64,000 bases of DNA from Parabacteroides timonensis (GTDB lineage: Bacteria; Bacteroidota; Bacteroidia; Bacteroidales; Tannerellaceae), in contig NZ_LT669941.1 in NCBI RefSeq assembly GCF_900128505.1, positions 607,526 to 671,525 on the forward strand, read 5' to 3'. The notes beneath the pieces were generated by a model that was not told the DNA's origin, did not search any database, and saw only the letters and a program-made list of their open reading frames with translations. The first letter of the stretch is position 1. Every line of letters starts with the position of its first letter. Shown in pieces: positions 8,853 through 17,013 of this stretch. The position numbers and the translations under genes are program-made.

Positions 8853-10400
8853 TTAAATGGTCCGGTGCATTTCGTGTCCTTCCACATAGATGGCACTCAG
8901 TGGGCGGGAGGGACAAAGATGTTCGCAGGCTCCGCAACCGATACAACGTTCGGTATTGATAACCGGTATTTTCGGTGAGTCGAGTGCTTCGGGATCTTTG
9001 GGAACCATCTGTATAGCAGCTGTCGGACAATGACGGGCACAGTTGCCGCAATCGACACCGTCGGTATTGACTACGCAAAGGTCTTTGATCCATACGGCAT
9101 GTCCGATCTGAATGGCTGATTTGTCGGCTACGTTGATCGGCTGTATGGCGCTGGTAGGACACACGTCCGCACATTTGGTACATTCCGGCCGGCAATACCC
9201 GAGTTCATAGGACATTTCCGGTTGCATGAGGGTCATAAGGTTGCCGGACGGACGCAGCACCTGGTTGGTACAGACGGATACACATAATTGGCAGGCAGTA
9301 CAATGTCCGGTAAAGTTTCGTGCGCTTAATGATCCGGGAGGAGTGATAGGAGTGAGGCGTTCCGGCTTTTGTTTGTCTTCTATCGGAGCTAAACCGCCAT
9401 CTACATTCTTTTCGGGTTTGACTTGTGCCTTCAATGTGGCTGATACGGCAAACAGGGTGGCAGCCGATAAAAAGTGACGGCGTGAAGCAGCGGATTTTTC
9501 CGTGGCAGGAGCCGATGCCGATGGCAATACTGACGCCGAAGCCGATGGTGAAGTGGTTGCTTCAACCTGTTTTTTAGGCAGCGATTGTCCCGGTACATAT
9601 TTCAGAGCATTCCGGCGACATTTCCCGATGCAATCCATACAGGTTACACAACGGCTGTAATCGATCCGGTGTTCTTTGGTGTCGATGCATGCAGCTTTAC
9701 AATTCCGGGCACATAATCCGCAACCGTTACATTTTTCGGTATCGATAACCGGTTTGAAATAAGAATACCGGGCAAGGAAACCGAGGATAGTTCCTACCGG
9801 ACAAATGGTATTGCAGTAGGTTCGTCCGTTACGCCACGCTAATATAGCCAGTACGATAAATGTTATGATGGCTATGCTGAAAGTGGCTATTCCTTTCATC
9901 CAAACATCTACCGTATAAAAGGCATAGCTATCCATCCGTTCAGCGAGATAGGCGAGTCCATTGTTTGCCCATTGATAGAAAGGAGCGAACAGATTGGAGG
10001 CGATCCGCCCATAGGCACTGTATGGAGCCAGCAAAGCCAATAGCGAACCGAAACCTCCAATCATCGCAAGTATAAACATAGCAAGTATCCCATAACGCAA
10101 CCAGCTAACCGCCGGGGAATACGAAAAACGGTTCTTCTTTTGTTTTCCGGCTATCCATGAAACAACATCCTGAAATACTCCCAGCGGACAAATAACCGAA
10201 CAGTAGATCCGTCCGAACAGTAATGTCAGGACAATAAGCCCTATCACTATTCCTATATTCACCGCCAGCAATGCCGGAAGGAATTGTATCTTCGCCATCC
10301 AACCGAACCACTGATGTATTGTCCCCGTGAAGTCGAGGAACAACAAGGTGATCAGGGTAAAGAAAATGACGGCAGCAGTTAGTCTGATTTTTCTTAACAT
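8853..10400 (-). CDS. Fused NapH/NapG-like iron-sulfur quinol dehydrogenase
   Basis: In 515 residues the protein joins two parts. The first (1-270) is NapH-like: several membrane segments, two Cys-x3-Cys-Pro motifs (Cys67/71 and Cys196/200) and two 4Fe-4S sites (Cys224/227/230/234 and Cys251/254/257/261). After a Ser/Ala/Pro linker comes an internal Tat-like motif (SRRHFLSAATLFAVS, from residue 307). Then come four more 4Fe-4S sites (Cys367-377, 403-414, 451-458 region and 486-496), as in NapG. In Nap systems these parts are separate proteins that move electrons from quinol to the periplasm. The downstream reductase is the likely acceptor. The topology is inferred from the motifs. Confidence 0.85.
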   Translation of the reverse strand: MLRKIRLTAAVIFFTLITLLFLDFTGTIHQWFGWMAKIQFLPALLAVNIGIVIGLIVLTLLFGRIYCSVICPLGVFQDVVSWIAGKQKKNRFSYSPAVSWLRYGILAMFILAMIGGFGSLLALLAPYSAYGRIASNLFAPFYQWANNGLAYLAERMDSYAFYTVDVWMKGIATFSIAIITFIVLAILAWRNGRTYCNTICPVGTILGFLARYSYFKPVIDTEKCNGCGLCARNCKAACIDTKEHRIDYSRCVTCMDCIGKCRRNALKYVPGQSLPKKQVEATTSPSASASVLPSASAPATEKSAASRRHFLSAATLFAVSATLKAQVKPEKNVDGGLAPIEDKQKPERLTPITPPGSLSARNFTGHCTACQLCVSVCTNQVLRPSGNLMTLMQPEMSYELGYCRPECTKCADVCPTSAIQPINVADKSAIQIGHAVWIKDLCVVNTDGVDCGNCARHCPTAAIQMVPKDPEALDSPKIPVINTERCIGCGACEHLCPSRPLSAIYVEGHEMHRTI

Positions 10401-10436
10401 ATACGTCTCTGAATATTTTGTTGATTATTACTGATG

Positions 10437-10444
10437 CAAAATTA
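10437..10444 (-). promoter_or_regulatory. Putative -7 box of the iron-sulfur/reductase operon
   Basis: The minus strand reads TAATTTTG, a TAnnTTTG match, about 36 bases before the ATG at 10400. No -33 element is evident. Confidence 0.35.
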
Positions 10445-10541
10445 TTCTTGTTTTTCCCGTTAACGATTACACATATTACAGGTATATCTACCATTATTAC
10501 TGATTTGCTTTAACAGATGAAAAAATGACGCAAAAAACATC

Positions 10542-10549
10542 TAACTTTG
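10542..10549 (+). promoter_or_regulatory. Putative -7 box of the AraC gene
   Basis: TAACTTTG lies 21 bases before the ATG at 10571 and matches TAnnTTTG. No -33 element was recognised. Confidence 0.4.
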
Positions 10550-10570
10550 TGAAAACAAAACAGAAAGCAT

Positions 10571-11470
10571 ATGATGGAAATTAGAGAAATGGATCACATT
10601 TATCAGTATAATGACCGGATGGGGCTGGAAACATTGCATCCGCTGATCAGTATTGTCGACTTTTCAAAATGTGAGGTACAGGTAGAAAGTGCACGTTTGA
10701 GATATGGCTTTTACTCAGTCTTTTTGAAAGATGTGAAATGCGGTGACCTGCAATACGGGCGTAATTACTATGACTATCAGGAGGGCACGATGGTTTTCAC
10801 TGCTCCCGGACAAGTGGTAGGTGTTGCCCGGAAAGGAGAGTATATCCAGCCGAAAGGATGGGCGCTGCTTTTCCATCCCGATTTGATCCGTGGTACTTCT
10901 CTCGGTCGTAACATTAAGAATTACCGTTTCTTTTCTTATGAAGTGTATGAGGCACTTCATCTTTCGGAACAGGAACGGCAGATAGTAATCGATTGCCTGA
11001 AAAATATAGAACTGGAACTACATCATGGAATAGATAAGCATAGTAAAATGCTGATCGTTTCGAATATCGAACTGCTATTGAACTATTGCGTCCGTTTTTA
11101 CGACCGTCAGTTTATTACCCGCGAAGAAGCAAATAAGGATACACTGGCTAAGTTCGAGAAGATCATGAACGACTATTTTCAGTCGGATAAACCGCAGGAT
11201 ATCGGGCTGCCATCTGTTCAGTATTGTGCCGACCAGTTACATCTTTCGGCAAATTATCTGGGTGATCTGATAAAAAAGGAAACGGGTAAATCTGCGCAGG
11301 AGCAAATCCAGCTATATCTTATCGATATGGCAAAAGAGAAAGTGCTCGATACCAGCCGTTCCATCAGTGAGATCGCTTATGAATTAGGCTTTAAATATCC
11401 GCAGCACTTTACCCGTTTGTTTAAAAAGTGTGTGGGAACTTCTCCGAATGAGTATCGGATGCAGAATTAA
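10571..11470 (+). CDS. AraC family transcriptional regulator
   Basis: The 299-residue protein has an N-terminal cupin-like sensing half (about 1-170) and a C-terminal AraC HTH pair (about 200-297). Typical motifs are VQYCADQLHLSANYLGDLIKK and ISEIAYELGFKYPQHFTRLFK, ending in TSPNEYR. A second in-frame ATG follows immediately at 10574. It is divergent from the iron-sulfur/aldo-keto reductase operon (10400), with 170 bases between them, so it is the best candidate regulator of that operon. It ends three bases before the convergent small gene at 11474. The effector is unknown. Confidence 0.92.
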   Translation: MMEIREMDHIYQYNDRMGLETLHPLISIVDFSKCEVQVESARLRYGFYSVFLKDVKCGDLQYGRNYYDYQEGTMVFTAPGQVVGVARKGEYIQPKGWALLFHPDLIRGTSLGRNIKNYRFFSYEVYEALHLSEQERQIVIDCLKNIELELHHGIDKHSKMLIVSNIELLLNYCVRFYDRQFITREEANKDTLAKFEKIMNDYFQSDKPQDIGLPSVQYCADQLHLSANYLGDLIKKETGKSAQEQIQLYLIDMAKEKVLDTSRSISEIAYELGFKYPQHFTRLFKKCVGTSPNEYRMQN

Positions 11471-11473
11471 GTT

Positions 11474-11980
11474 TTATTTCTTTTTACGGGTTGCGAAAAC
11501 TTTAGCTAAAGTGATCCATTCCCCGTCTTCGTTGATGGCGGTACTTCGCCAGGTGAAAGAATTGTCTGTAATATCAGAGAATATCCACTTCATACCTTGC
11601 GAAGTTATCTCCGTCAGGACAATTTCGTCCCCTTCTTTCCGGGCTTCCAACCGGGCACATTCTTCCGGGCATCCGTAGAAGATTTCCCAAAGACATTTTT
11701 CCTGATTAAATAACCTGAGAGTAGTCCCGTAAGCTGCGTCCGGTTGGATATCGATCAATCTTTCTGTTCGCGACGGAACAATAAAGACATCTTGTACTGC
11801 CATTCCGTCGAGTACCCATGAAAAGATCCATTCTCCTTTTACACGTCTGGGAGTAGGTGTGTTGAGGTGGTCGTTCCAGTCAAGATCCCATTCACCGATC
11901 ACTTTACCAAAGAAATTGTATTCTTCCGGTATTCTTTCACTCTTTTCTTCGCTGACTAGTGCTGCTTCAAATTCTTTCAT
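11474..11980 (-). CDS. Uncharacterised protein, possibly DUF1579-like
   Basis: The 168-residue cytoplasmic protein has no signal peptide or membrane segment. It is rich in short beta-strands and tryptophans (FFGKVIGEWDLDW, GEWIFSWVLDGMAVQD, MKWIFSD, FTWRST), which suggests a lipocalin-like barrel similar to DUF1579 proteins. That assignment is tentative. It stands alone on the minus strand with a good -7 box at 12026-12019. No function is proposed. Confidence 0.7.
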   Translation of the reverse strand: MKEFEAALVSEEKSERIPEEYNFFGKVIGEWDLDWNDHLNTPTPRRVKGEWIFSWVLDGMAVQDVFIVPSRTERLIDIQPDAAYGTTLRLFNQEKCLWEIFYGCPEECARLEARKEGDEIVLTEITSQGMKWIFSDITDNSFTWRSTAINEDGEWITLAKVFATRKKK

Positions 11981-12018
11981 GATTTCTTATTTAATTTGAT
12001 TCAAGGTTTAATATTTAA

Positions 12019-12026
12019 CAAAGATA
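12019..12026 (-). promoter_or_regulatory. Putative -7 box of the small hypothetical gene
   Basis: The minus strand reads TATCTTTG, matching TAnnTTTG, 39 bases before the ATG at 11980. Confidence 0.45.
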
Positions 12027-12106
12027 AGCGAAAATCAACAAATAAGAACAGTGATAAAGGTAAAAATATCAGTAATCTATCTACCAGACTTCTGATAAAA
12101 GGGATG

Positions 12107-12114
12107 TACTTTTG
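12107..12114 (+). promoter_or_regulatory. Putative -7 box of the MBL-fold hydrolase gene
   Basis: TACTTTTG matches TAnnTTTG and lies 21 bases before the chosen ATG at 12136. Its position argues against the upstream TTG at 12112 as the start. Confidence 0.45.
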
Positions 12115-12135
12115 TTTTATATAAAAGGATTTGAT

Positions 12136-13230
12136 ATGAAAATAAAAAATAGATGGTATATGATAACAGGACTTATAATAGGTATAGTGATCGTTTTGGG
12201 AGTGGCAGTAGTTGCTTTTATCAATCAACCGGCTTTCGGACGTCTGCCGCAAGGGGAACGACTGGAAAAAATAGAACATTCTCCCCACTATAAAAACGGA
12301 GAGTTTCAGAATATACATCCGACAACGTTAATGACTTCCGATAAAGGACGTTTGCGCACCATGTGGGATTTCCTGATCTCCAGACCTGACGGACTGAATC
12401 CGGATGTCCCGGTTCCGGCGATCAAATCTGATCTGAAAAACTTGGCAGACGATTCGAATGTAATGGTCTGGTTCGGTCATTCTTCCTATCTGCTTCAATT
12501 GTCCGGTAAACGAATTTTAGTCGATCCGGTGTTCTGTATGGCTTCTCCGGTTTCCTTTGTCAATAAGCCTTTTAAAGGAACGGATATATATAAACCGGAA
12601 GATATGCCGGATATCGATTATCTGGTTATTAGCCATGACCATTGGGATCATTTGGATTATCAGACGGTAATCCGGCTGAAAGATCGCATCCGTAAAGTAA
12701 TCTGCCCTTTGGGTGTGGGCGAACATTTTGAATATTGGGGCTTCGATAAAGGGAATATTATTGAACTGGACTGGTACGAAAGTGCGTTGCCGGACGAAAA
12801 CTTTACGGTCCGTTGTCTGCCAGCCCGTCATTTCTCTGGCCGCGGACTGACATCGAATAAGACTTTGTGGGCTTCTTTCCTTCTGGAAACTCCTTCGTAT
12901 AAAGTTTATATGGGAGGGGACAGCGGTTACGATACTCATTTTGAAGAAATAGGCAAACAGTATCCGGATATCGATCTGGCTATTCTGGAAAACGGACAGT
13001 ACAATGAGGGATGGCGTAATATCCATACGATGCCTCAGTATTTGGGGCAGGCAGCCAAAGATTTGAAAGCCCGTAAGGTCGTGACTGTCCATCATTCGAA
13101 ATACGCATTAGCCAGGCACCGTTGGGACGAACCGTTGAAAAACGAAATTGAGATGGCAAAAGAAAACTCTTTGGAGTTGATCGTTCCAGTGATCGGACAG
13201 GTGGTTGATATCTCTGGTACACATTACTGA
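12136..13230 (+). CDS. Membrane-anchored MBL-fold metallohydrolase (UlaG/NAPE-PLD-like)
   Basis: The ATG at 12136 follows an AAAAGGA ribosome site and gives 364 residues. The frame also allows a TTG at 12112. An N-terminal membrane segment (about 8-30) anchors it, and the catalytic domain should face the periplasm. The zinc motif HDHWDH is at about 167-172. Further ligands are likely in PARHFSGRG, GGDSGYD and VTVHHSK. The arrangement, with GHSSYLLQL and ILVDPV before the motif, is typical of the UlaG/NAPE-PLD branch, which cleaves phosphodiesters or lactones. The substrate here is unknown. It is convergent with the ketopantoate-reductase-like gene, ten bases away. Confidence 0.85.
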   Translation: MKIKNRWYMITGLIIGIVIVLGVAVVAFINQPAFGRLPQGERLEKIEHSPHYKNGEFQNIHPTTLMTSDKGRLRTMWDFLISRPDGLNPDVPVPAIKSDLKNLADDSNVMVWFGHSSYLLQLSGKRILVDPVFCMASPVSFVNKPFKGTDIYKPEDMPDIDYLVISHDHWDHLDYQTVIRLKDRIRKVICPLGVGEHFEYWGFDKGNIIELDWYESALPDENFTVRCLPARHFSGRGLTSNKTLWASFLLETPSYKVYMGGDSGYDTHFEEIGKQYPDIDLAILENGQYNEGWRNIHTMPQYLGQAAKDLKARKVVTVHHSKYALARHRWDEPLKNEIEMAKENSLELIVPVIGQVVDISGTHY

Positions 13231-13240
13231 TAAATCAACT

Positions 13241-14191
13241 TTAATACTCAGGCTTTTGTAAACTTTTTAAATATAGCATTTGAACATTATACTTTTCGCC
13301 ATCTGCAATGACATCTTCAAGCATTCTTTTTATTTCATCGGGAGCATGCTGCGTATGTCCATCAAACATGATGCATAAAGTTTCGTTACTATAAATTTTC
13401 ATTAGAACGGGCACGAGAAAGAACAAAGGAAGATAATAGGGGCGGTTTGCCTTTTCAACCTTTGGATCGAATCCTTTTCTGTAACAGATTTCAAAGCCTT
13501 CGCGGATTGATTTGACGGTATTCTTAAGTAGCTGAGAGTTACCGGCGAAATTTTTTCCTCCTCCGGCCTTTATAATCCCGGCAGATAAACTGGCTGCAAT
13601 AGCGTAATGGGTTATAAGCCAGGTTTTAATATGTTTGGAGACAAGCGGTTTTAAATTCGCTTTCTCCAATGCATTTGACATTTTTACTATACGGGGTGTT
13701 ATTTCTCCGTTAACTTCTCCAAGAAGTGTGGCAGAATTCTTCATTCCTGAAATTGCACAATGAATGCAATGTTCATCTCTACCACCACCTACTTTAAAAG
13801 GAAAGCCGAAGAAATACTGTTCGGGAGAAAGGAACCTGGCTATTGTCTCAAAGTCATTCCATATATTTTGGAAAAAAAGAATATGTGCCTTTCCTGCCGA
13901 TTCGGCCAATACCGGCAAGATATCTTTCAGATAAATACAATTGGTCGCTACGATAATATATTCAAAATCATTATCGGGAGAGAGACTGTCAATGACTTTT
14001 GGACGGAATGTAACTTGTTCTGTTTGTTTTTGTTTTCCTCTGAAGTCGGAACAAAAGATATCGATACCGTCTTTTTCTATTCTCGACTTTTTCCCTTGCC
14101 GTACCAGAACGGTTATGTCATGTCCTGCTTTAGTTAATTGCCAACCGTAAGTGCAACCTATTACGCCAGCTCCATAGATTAGAATTTTCAT
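13241..14191 (-). CDS. Ketopantoate reductase family protein (ApbA/PanE-like)
   Basis: The ATG at 14191 starts a 316-residue protein; a GTG two codons upstream is also in frame. The N-terminus has a Rossmann motif (KILIYGAGVIG) for NADPH, and the body has the two-domain pattern of ApbA/PanE enzymes. True PanE makes pantoate for coenzyme A. This copy lies beside AraC and LuxR regulators rather than pan genes and has an atypical C-terminal half. It may therefore be a paralog with another 2-oxoacid or imine substrate. It may be co-transcribed downstream of the AraC gene that ends at 14212. Confidence 0.75.
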   Translation of the reverse strand: MKILIYGAGVIGCTYGWQLTKAGHDITVLVRQGKKSRIEKDGIDIFCSDFRGKQKQTEQVTFRPKVIDSLSPDNDFEYIIVATNCIYLKDILPVLAESAGKAHILFFQNIWNDFETIARFLSPEQYFFGFPFKVGGGRDEHCIHCAISGMKNSATLLGEVNGEITPRIVKMSNALEKANLKPLVSKHIKTWLITHYAIAASLSAGIIKAGGGKNFAGNSQLLKNTVKSIREGFEICYRKGFDPKVEKANRPYYLPLFFLVPVLMKIYSNETLCIMFDGHTQHAPDEIKRMLEDVIADGEKYNVQMLYLKSLQKPEY

Positions 14192-14211
14192 GATCACTCT
14201 ATTTTATATTA

Positions 14212-15006
14212 TTATTTTATGTCTATCATAGCCGACCTGAATAAAGAATGATATTCGGAATAAGGGTCACAAACCGAAAGGAAATCTTTAGGCGTATAAC
14301 CGGAAAATTCTTTAAACTCTCTGATCAGATGCGATTTATCGTAATAGGCACATTCCTCGGCTAATTGTGTTAATGAGATCTGTGGAATGATTTGTAAAAT
14401 GTGCGCTGCTTTTTGATAACGTTTGATTCGTGTAAAATCTTTAGGATTTATGCCGATACGTTCAGCGAAAACACGCTTGAACTGTTTGTATCCGAGGCAA
14501 GCTGTTTGTGCAAGTAAGGATACATCGTATTGTCCGAGACTGATGGAGTCGATAACCGGTAACAAACGTTTATAATTGCATTGTTCAGTTTGATAGATAC
14601 GTCTTAGTAGAAAATTTTCGATCAGTTGAACGCATCTTTTATTATCCGAGGTCTCTTTTATTCTTTTTTCCAGTTCCAGGATCTGAGGATCATTCAACGT
14701 ATCGAGAGGTATGTTTTGATTGTTCAATTCAACCATTGGCATTTTGAAAATGCCCATAGCGCCTGTTGGCTGGAAAACGATCGAAATGAAATCTATGTTT
14801 CCGGAATAAACAATGTTGGAAAAACTTGTTTGTTGTCCGGATAAACTGGATTCGATTTGGCCTCCACGTTGAAAAGTCAGTATTATACATCCGTTAGGGA
14901 TATAACGTTGTGCGCCCTGCATTACATCTTCCAGTGTTAAGAACCAATATTGCTTCACATAGGGAGTAAGCAATATGGAGGGGTATATGACTTGAAACTT
15001 ATCCAT
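14212..15006 (-). CDS. AraC family transcriptional regulator (DUF6597-type N-terminus)
   Basis: The ATG at 15006 (MDKFQVIYPS) is preferred over the upstream start at 15090, because the upstream residues are Cys/Phe-rich and unlike the family, and a -7 box lies between the two. The 264-residue protein has an N-terminal sensing domain with the PYVKQYWFL and RYIPNGC signatures seen in DUF6597 regulators. The AraC HTH region is at the C-terminus (VSLLAQTACLGYKQFKRVF and TQLAEECAYYDKSHLIREFK). It lies 20 bases upstream of the ketopantoate-reductase-like gene in the same direction, so it may regulate it. Confidence 0.88.
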   Translation of the reverse strand: MDKFQVIYPSILLTPYVKQYWFLTLEDVMQGAQRYIPNGCIILTFQRGGQIESSLSGQQTSFSNIVYSGNIDFISIVFQPTGAMGIFKMPMVELNNQNIPLDTLNDPQILELEKRIKETSDNKRCVQLIENFLLRRIYQTEQCNYKRLLPVIDSISLGQYDVSLLAQTACLGYKQFKRVFAERIGINPKDFTRIKRYQKAAHILQIIPQISLTQLAEECAYYDKSHLIREFKEFSGYTPKDFLSVCDPYSEYHSLFRSAMIDIK

Positions 15007-15014
15007 CTCGGATG

Positions 15015-15022
15015 CAAATCTA
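15015..15022 (-). promoter_or_regulatory. Possible -7 box before the DUF6597-type AraC gene
   Basis: The minus strand reads TAGATTTG, a TAnnTTTG match, only 9 bases before the ATG at 15006. The leader would be very short, so the assignment is weak. Confidence 0.25.
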
Positions 15023-15098
15023 TCGATATTGTTTTGTTTTTGAGGTGTAAAAAAAGGACATTTAGTTAAGCAGGTGAAGCAGACAAACAAAAATCCGC

Positions 15099-15106
15099 TA
15101 ACTTTG
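15099..15106 (+). promoter_or_regulatory. Putative -7 box of the PAS-LuxR gene
   Basis: TAACTTTG matches TAnnTTTG about 48 bases before the ATG at 15155. No -33 element was recognised. Confidence 0.4.
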
Positions 15107-15154
15107 TGTCGGATCGATTAAAAAGGAAAGAAATATTTCAAGCGTATATTAAAT

Positions 15155-15922
15155 ATGTCATCATCTAAAGAAACACTCGGGGAAATGTGGGCCCGTCAGC
15201 AGATATCGGATCAGGATGTTGATTATGGTTTGTGGACGGCGAGGAGAGAGGCTTTGCGACAGATGGCAGAGATTAGTCATAGTTGCCTGTTTACTGTAGA
15301 CGTTTATAAGGAACAATACGATTTTGCATCAGATAGTTTTGCAGATATTTTTGGTTACAATCAATCTCATATAAGAACGATAGAAAGGCAGGGTGATCTT
15401 TTGGAAGAAAGAATACATCCGGATGACCGCGACAGAATGCTAGAATTGCAGATCAGGCATAGTCGGTTCATTTATTCTCTACCTGTGGAAAGAAGAAATG
15501 ATTTCCGGAATGTTTATCAATTTCGTATGCTTAATGCAAGTGGTAAATATATAAATGTAACCAGTCGTACTCAGGTTACCCAGCAAGACCGGAATGGTAA
15601 AGCCTGGATTGTAATGGGAATAATGGATATCGCTCCCGATCAAACACCATTGGAAACGGTTAAATATTCAGTACTGGATTTGAAGAACGGGGAGTTGATC
15701 TCTGTTCCGGTGATTGATAATGATGATCCGTTATTGACGAAAAGAGAAATGGAAATATTGAAACTGATCCGTCAGGGGCTGTTGAGTAAAGAAATAGCCG
15801 ACCAGTTGAATATAAGCATATATACAGTGAATAATCACCGTAAAAATATCCTGACAAAACTCAAAGCTAACAATATTCTAGAAGCAATCAATCTACTTCA
15901 TTCCTCTATTGCTTCGCGATAA
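15155..15922 (+). CDS. PAS domain-containing LuxR-type transcriptional regulator
   Basis: The 255-residue cytoplasmic protein has a PAS-like fold (about 35-165; FASDSFADIFGYN, IHPDDRDRM, YQFRMLNASGKYI). A C-terminal LuxR/GerE HTH follows (about 190-250; LTKREMEILKLIRQGLLSKE and IYTVNNHRKNILTKL). There is no kinase or receiver domain, so it is a one-component sensor for an unknown small ligand or redox signal. Its last 25 bases overlap the convergent AraC gene, which makes antisense interference between the two regulators possible. Confidence 0.88.
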   Translation: MSSSKETLGEMWARQQISDQDVDYGLWTARREALRQMAEISHSCLFTVDVYKEQYDFASDSFADIFGYNQSHIRTIERQGDLLEERIHPDDRDRMLELQIRHSRFIYSLPVERRNDFRNVYQFRMLNASGKYINVTSRTQVTQQDRNGKAWIVMGIMDIAPDQTPLETVKYSVLDLKNGELISVPVIDNDDPLLTKREMEILKLIRQGLLSKEIADQLNISIYTVNNHRKNILTKLKANNILEAINLLHSSIASR

Positions 15923-16803
15923 CGGGCCGGCGGCATACCCAGATGTGCCTTGACATACTTACCGAAGAAAGACTGATTGGGAAAGTTGAATTCCTCCGCA
16001 ATCTCTTTAATAGACTTGTCTGAGTGTTTCAACCGGTATTTGATATGTTCGATAGCACTTTCGTTGATCAGATCCAACGGGGTTCTGCCACATGTGTTCT
16101 TAACGACCTTCGACAAGTATTTGGGGCTGTAAAAAAGCGAATCGGCAAAATAGGACACCGAACGGTGCATACCGTTGTCTGCCGACAGTTTTTCAATGAA
16201 TCTCCTAAGAATATAATCGGCCTGTTTGAGTCCTTCCTTCGATTGGTCGGAGTCTTCCTGGTGAGCTTCCTTACCGAGAGCTCCCAGCATTTCGCAGAAA
16301 AGTGCAGAAAACAGATGCATCATTACTTCCCTATGATAATGATGGGGAGCATCGTTTATTTTCTCGATGAGTAGATTCTTGTAACAGTTGAAAATCTCAT
16401 TTTTATCTTCACCTACGTGTTTTACCGGATTATTATGGATATAGATGGCGGTATTCCAGGTCACTTTCTCCATTTTAACAATGCGTTGCAGGAAACGGGT
16501 AGAAAAACCGGCCAGCCTGATCTTATTCTTAGGGCTTATCATCGTATGGCTGATGACAGTATTAGGAAGACCGAGTAGTAAATCGCCATCTCCCAACTGA
16601 AAGGTTCTGTTGTTTATATCGAGTTGAATATATCCTTCTATGCAAAAAGCCAGTAGAAAACATCCCAGTCTTACCGTATCGTTACCGGTGGGAGCATCTT
16701 CCAGACTGTTTATTATTGCAAAGTCATCATCCACATAATCGATGATATGTTTGTTCGTTTTAAAGTCTTCGATGTCGACTGTTTTGATGTTCTTCTTTTC
16801 CAT
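15898..16803 (-). CDS. AraC family transcriptional regulator of the first RND operon
   Basis: The 301-residue protein has a cupin-type N-terminal half (LGCFLLAFCIEGYIQLDINNR; LGDGDLLLGLPN) and a C-terminal AraC HTH pair (SVSYFADSLFYSPKYLSKVVK; SIKEIAEEFNFPNQSFFGKYVK). It is divergent from the RND efflux operon at 17014, with 210 bases between start codons. That is the common layout for AraC-controlled drug efflux in Bacteroidales, so it probably controls that operon. The inducer is unknown. Its 3' end overlaps the PAS-LuxR gene by 25 bases. Confidence 0.9.
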   Translation of the reverse strand: MEKKNIKTVDIEDFKTNKHIIDYVDDDFAIINSLEDAPTGNDTVRLGCFLLAFCIEGYIQLDINNRTFQLGDGDLLLGLPNTVISHTMISPKNKIRLAGFSTRFLQRIVKMEKVTWNTAIYIHNNPVKHVGEDKNEIFNCYKNLLIEKINDAPHHYHREVMMHLFSALFCEMLGALGKEAHQEDSDQSKEGLKQADYILRRFIEKLSADNGMHRSVSYFADSLFYSPKYLSKVVKNTCGRTPLDLINESAIEHIKYRLKHSDKSIKEIAEEFNFPNQSFFGKYVKAHLGMPPARYREAIEE

Positions 16804-16982
16804 ATTCTCTTTTTTGTTTCTGCAAATTTGGCGAATAACAGGATAAGTAATATGTTCTATTTCACATCTTTACTGTTCCATATTGCTTTGTGGTATATAA
16901 AAAAGGAGTTAAGAAATCGGAAAAGGGGAAAATGAAACATTCTTGAGGGAAAATGGGGCACTATGGCTGTGTTCCTTTCGTC

Positions 16983-16990
16983 TACATTTG
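16983..16990 (+). promoter_or_regulatory. Putative -7 box of RND operon 1
   Basis: TACATTTG matches TAnnTTTG 23 bases before the ATG at 17014. It lies inside the longer open frame that begins at 16963, so the shorter start is preferred. Confidence 0.45.
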
Positions 16991-17013
16991 CCTCAGTTTT
17001 TAATAGCAAACAT

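Noticed and set aside
16963..17013. An upstream start for the adaptor of RND operon 1.
   Set aside because: It lies upstream of the -7 box and would put residues before the lipoprotein signal.
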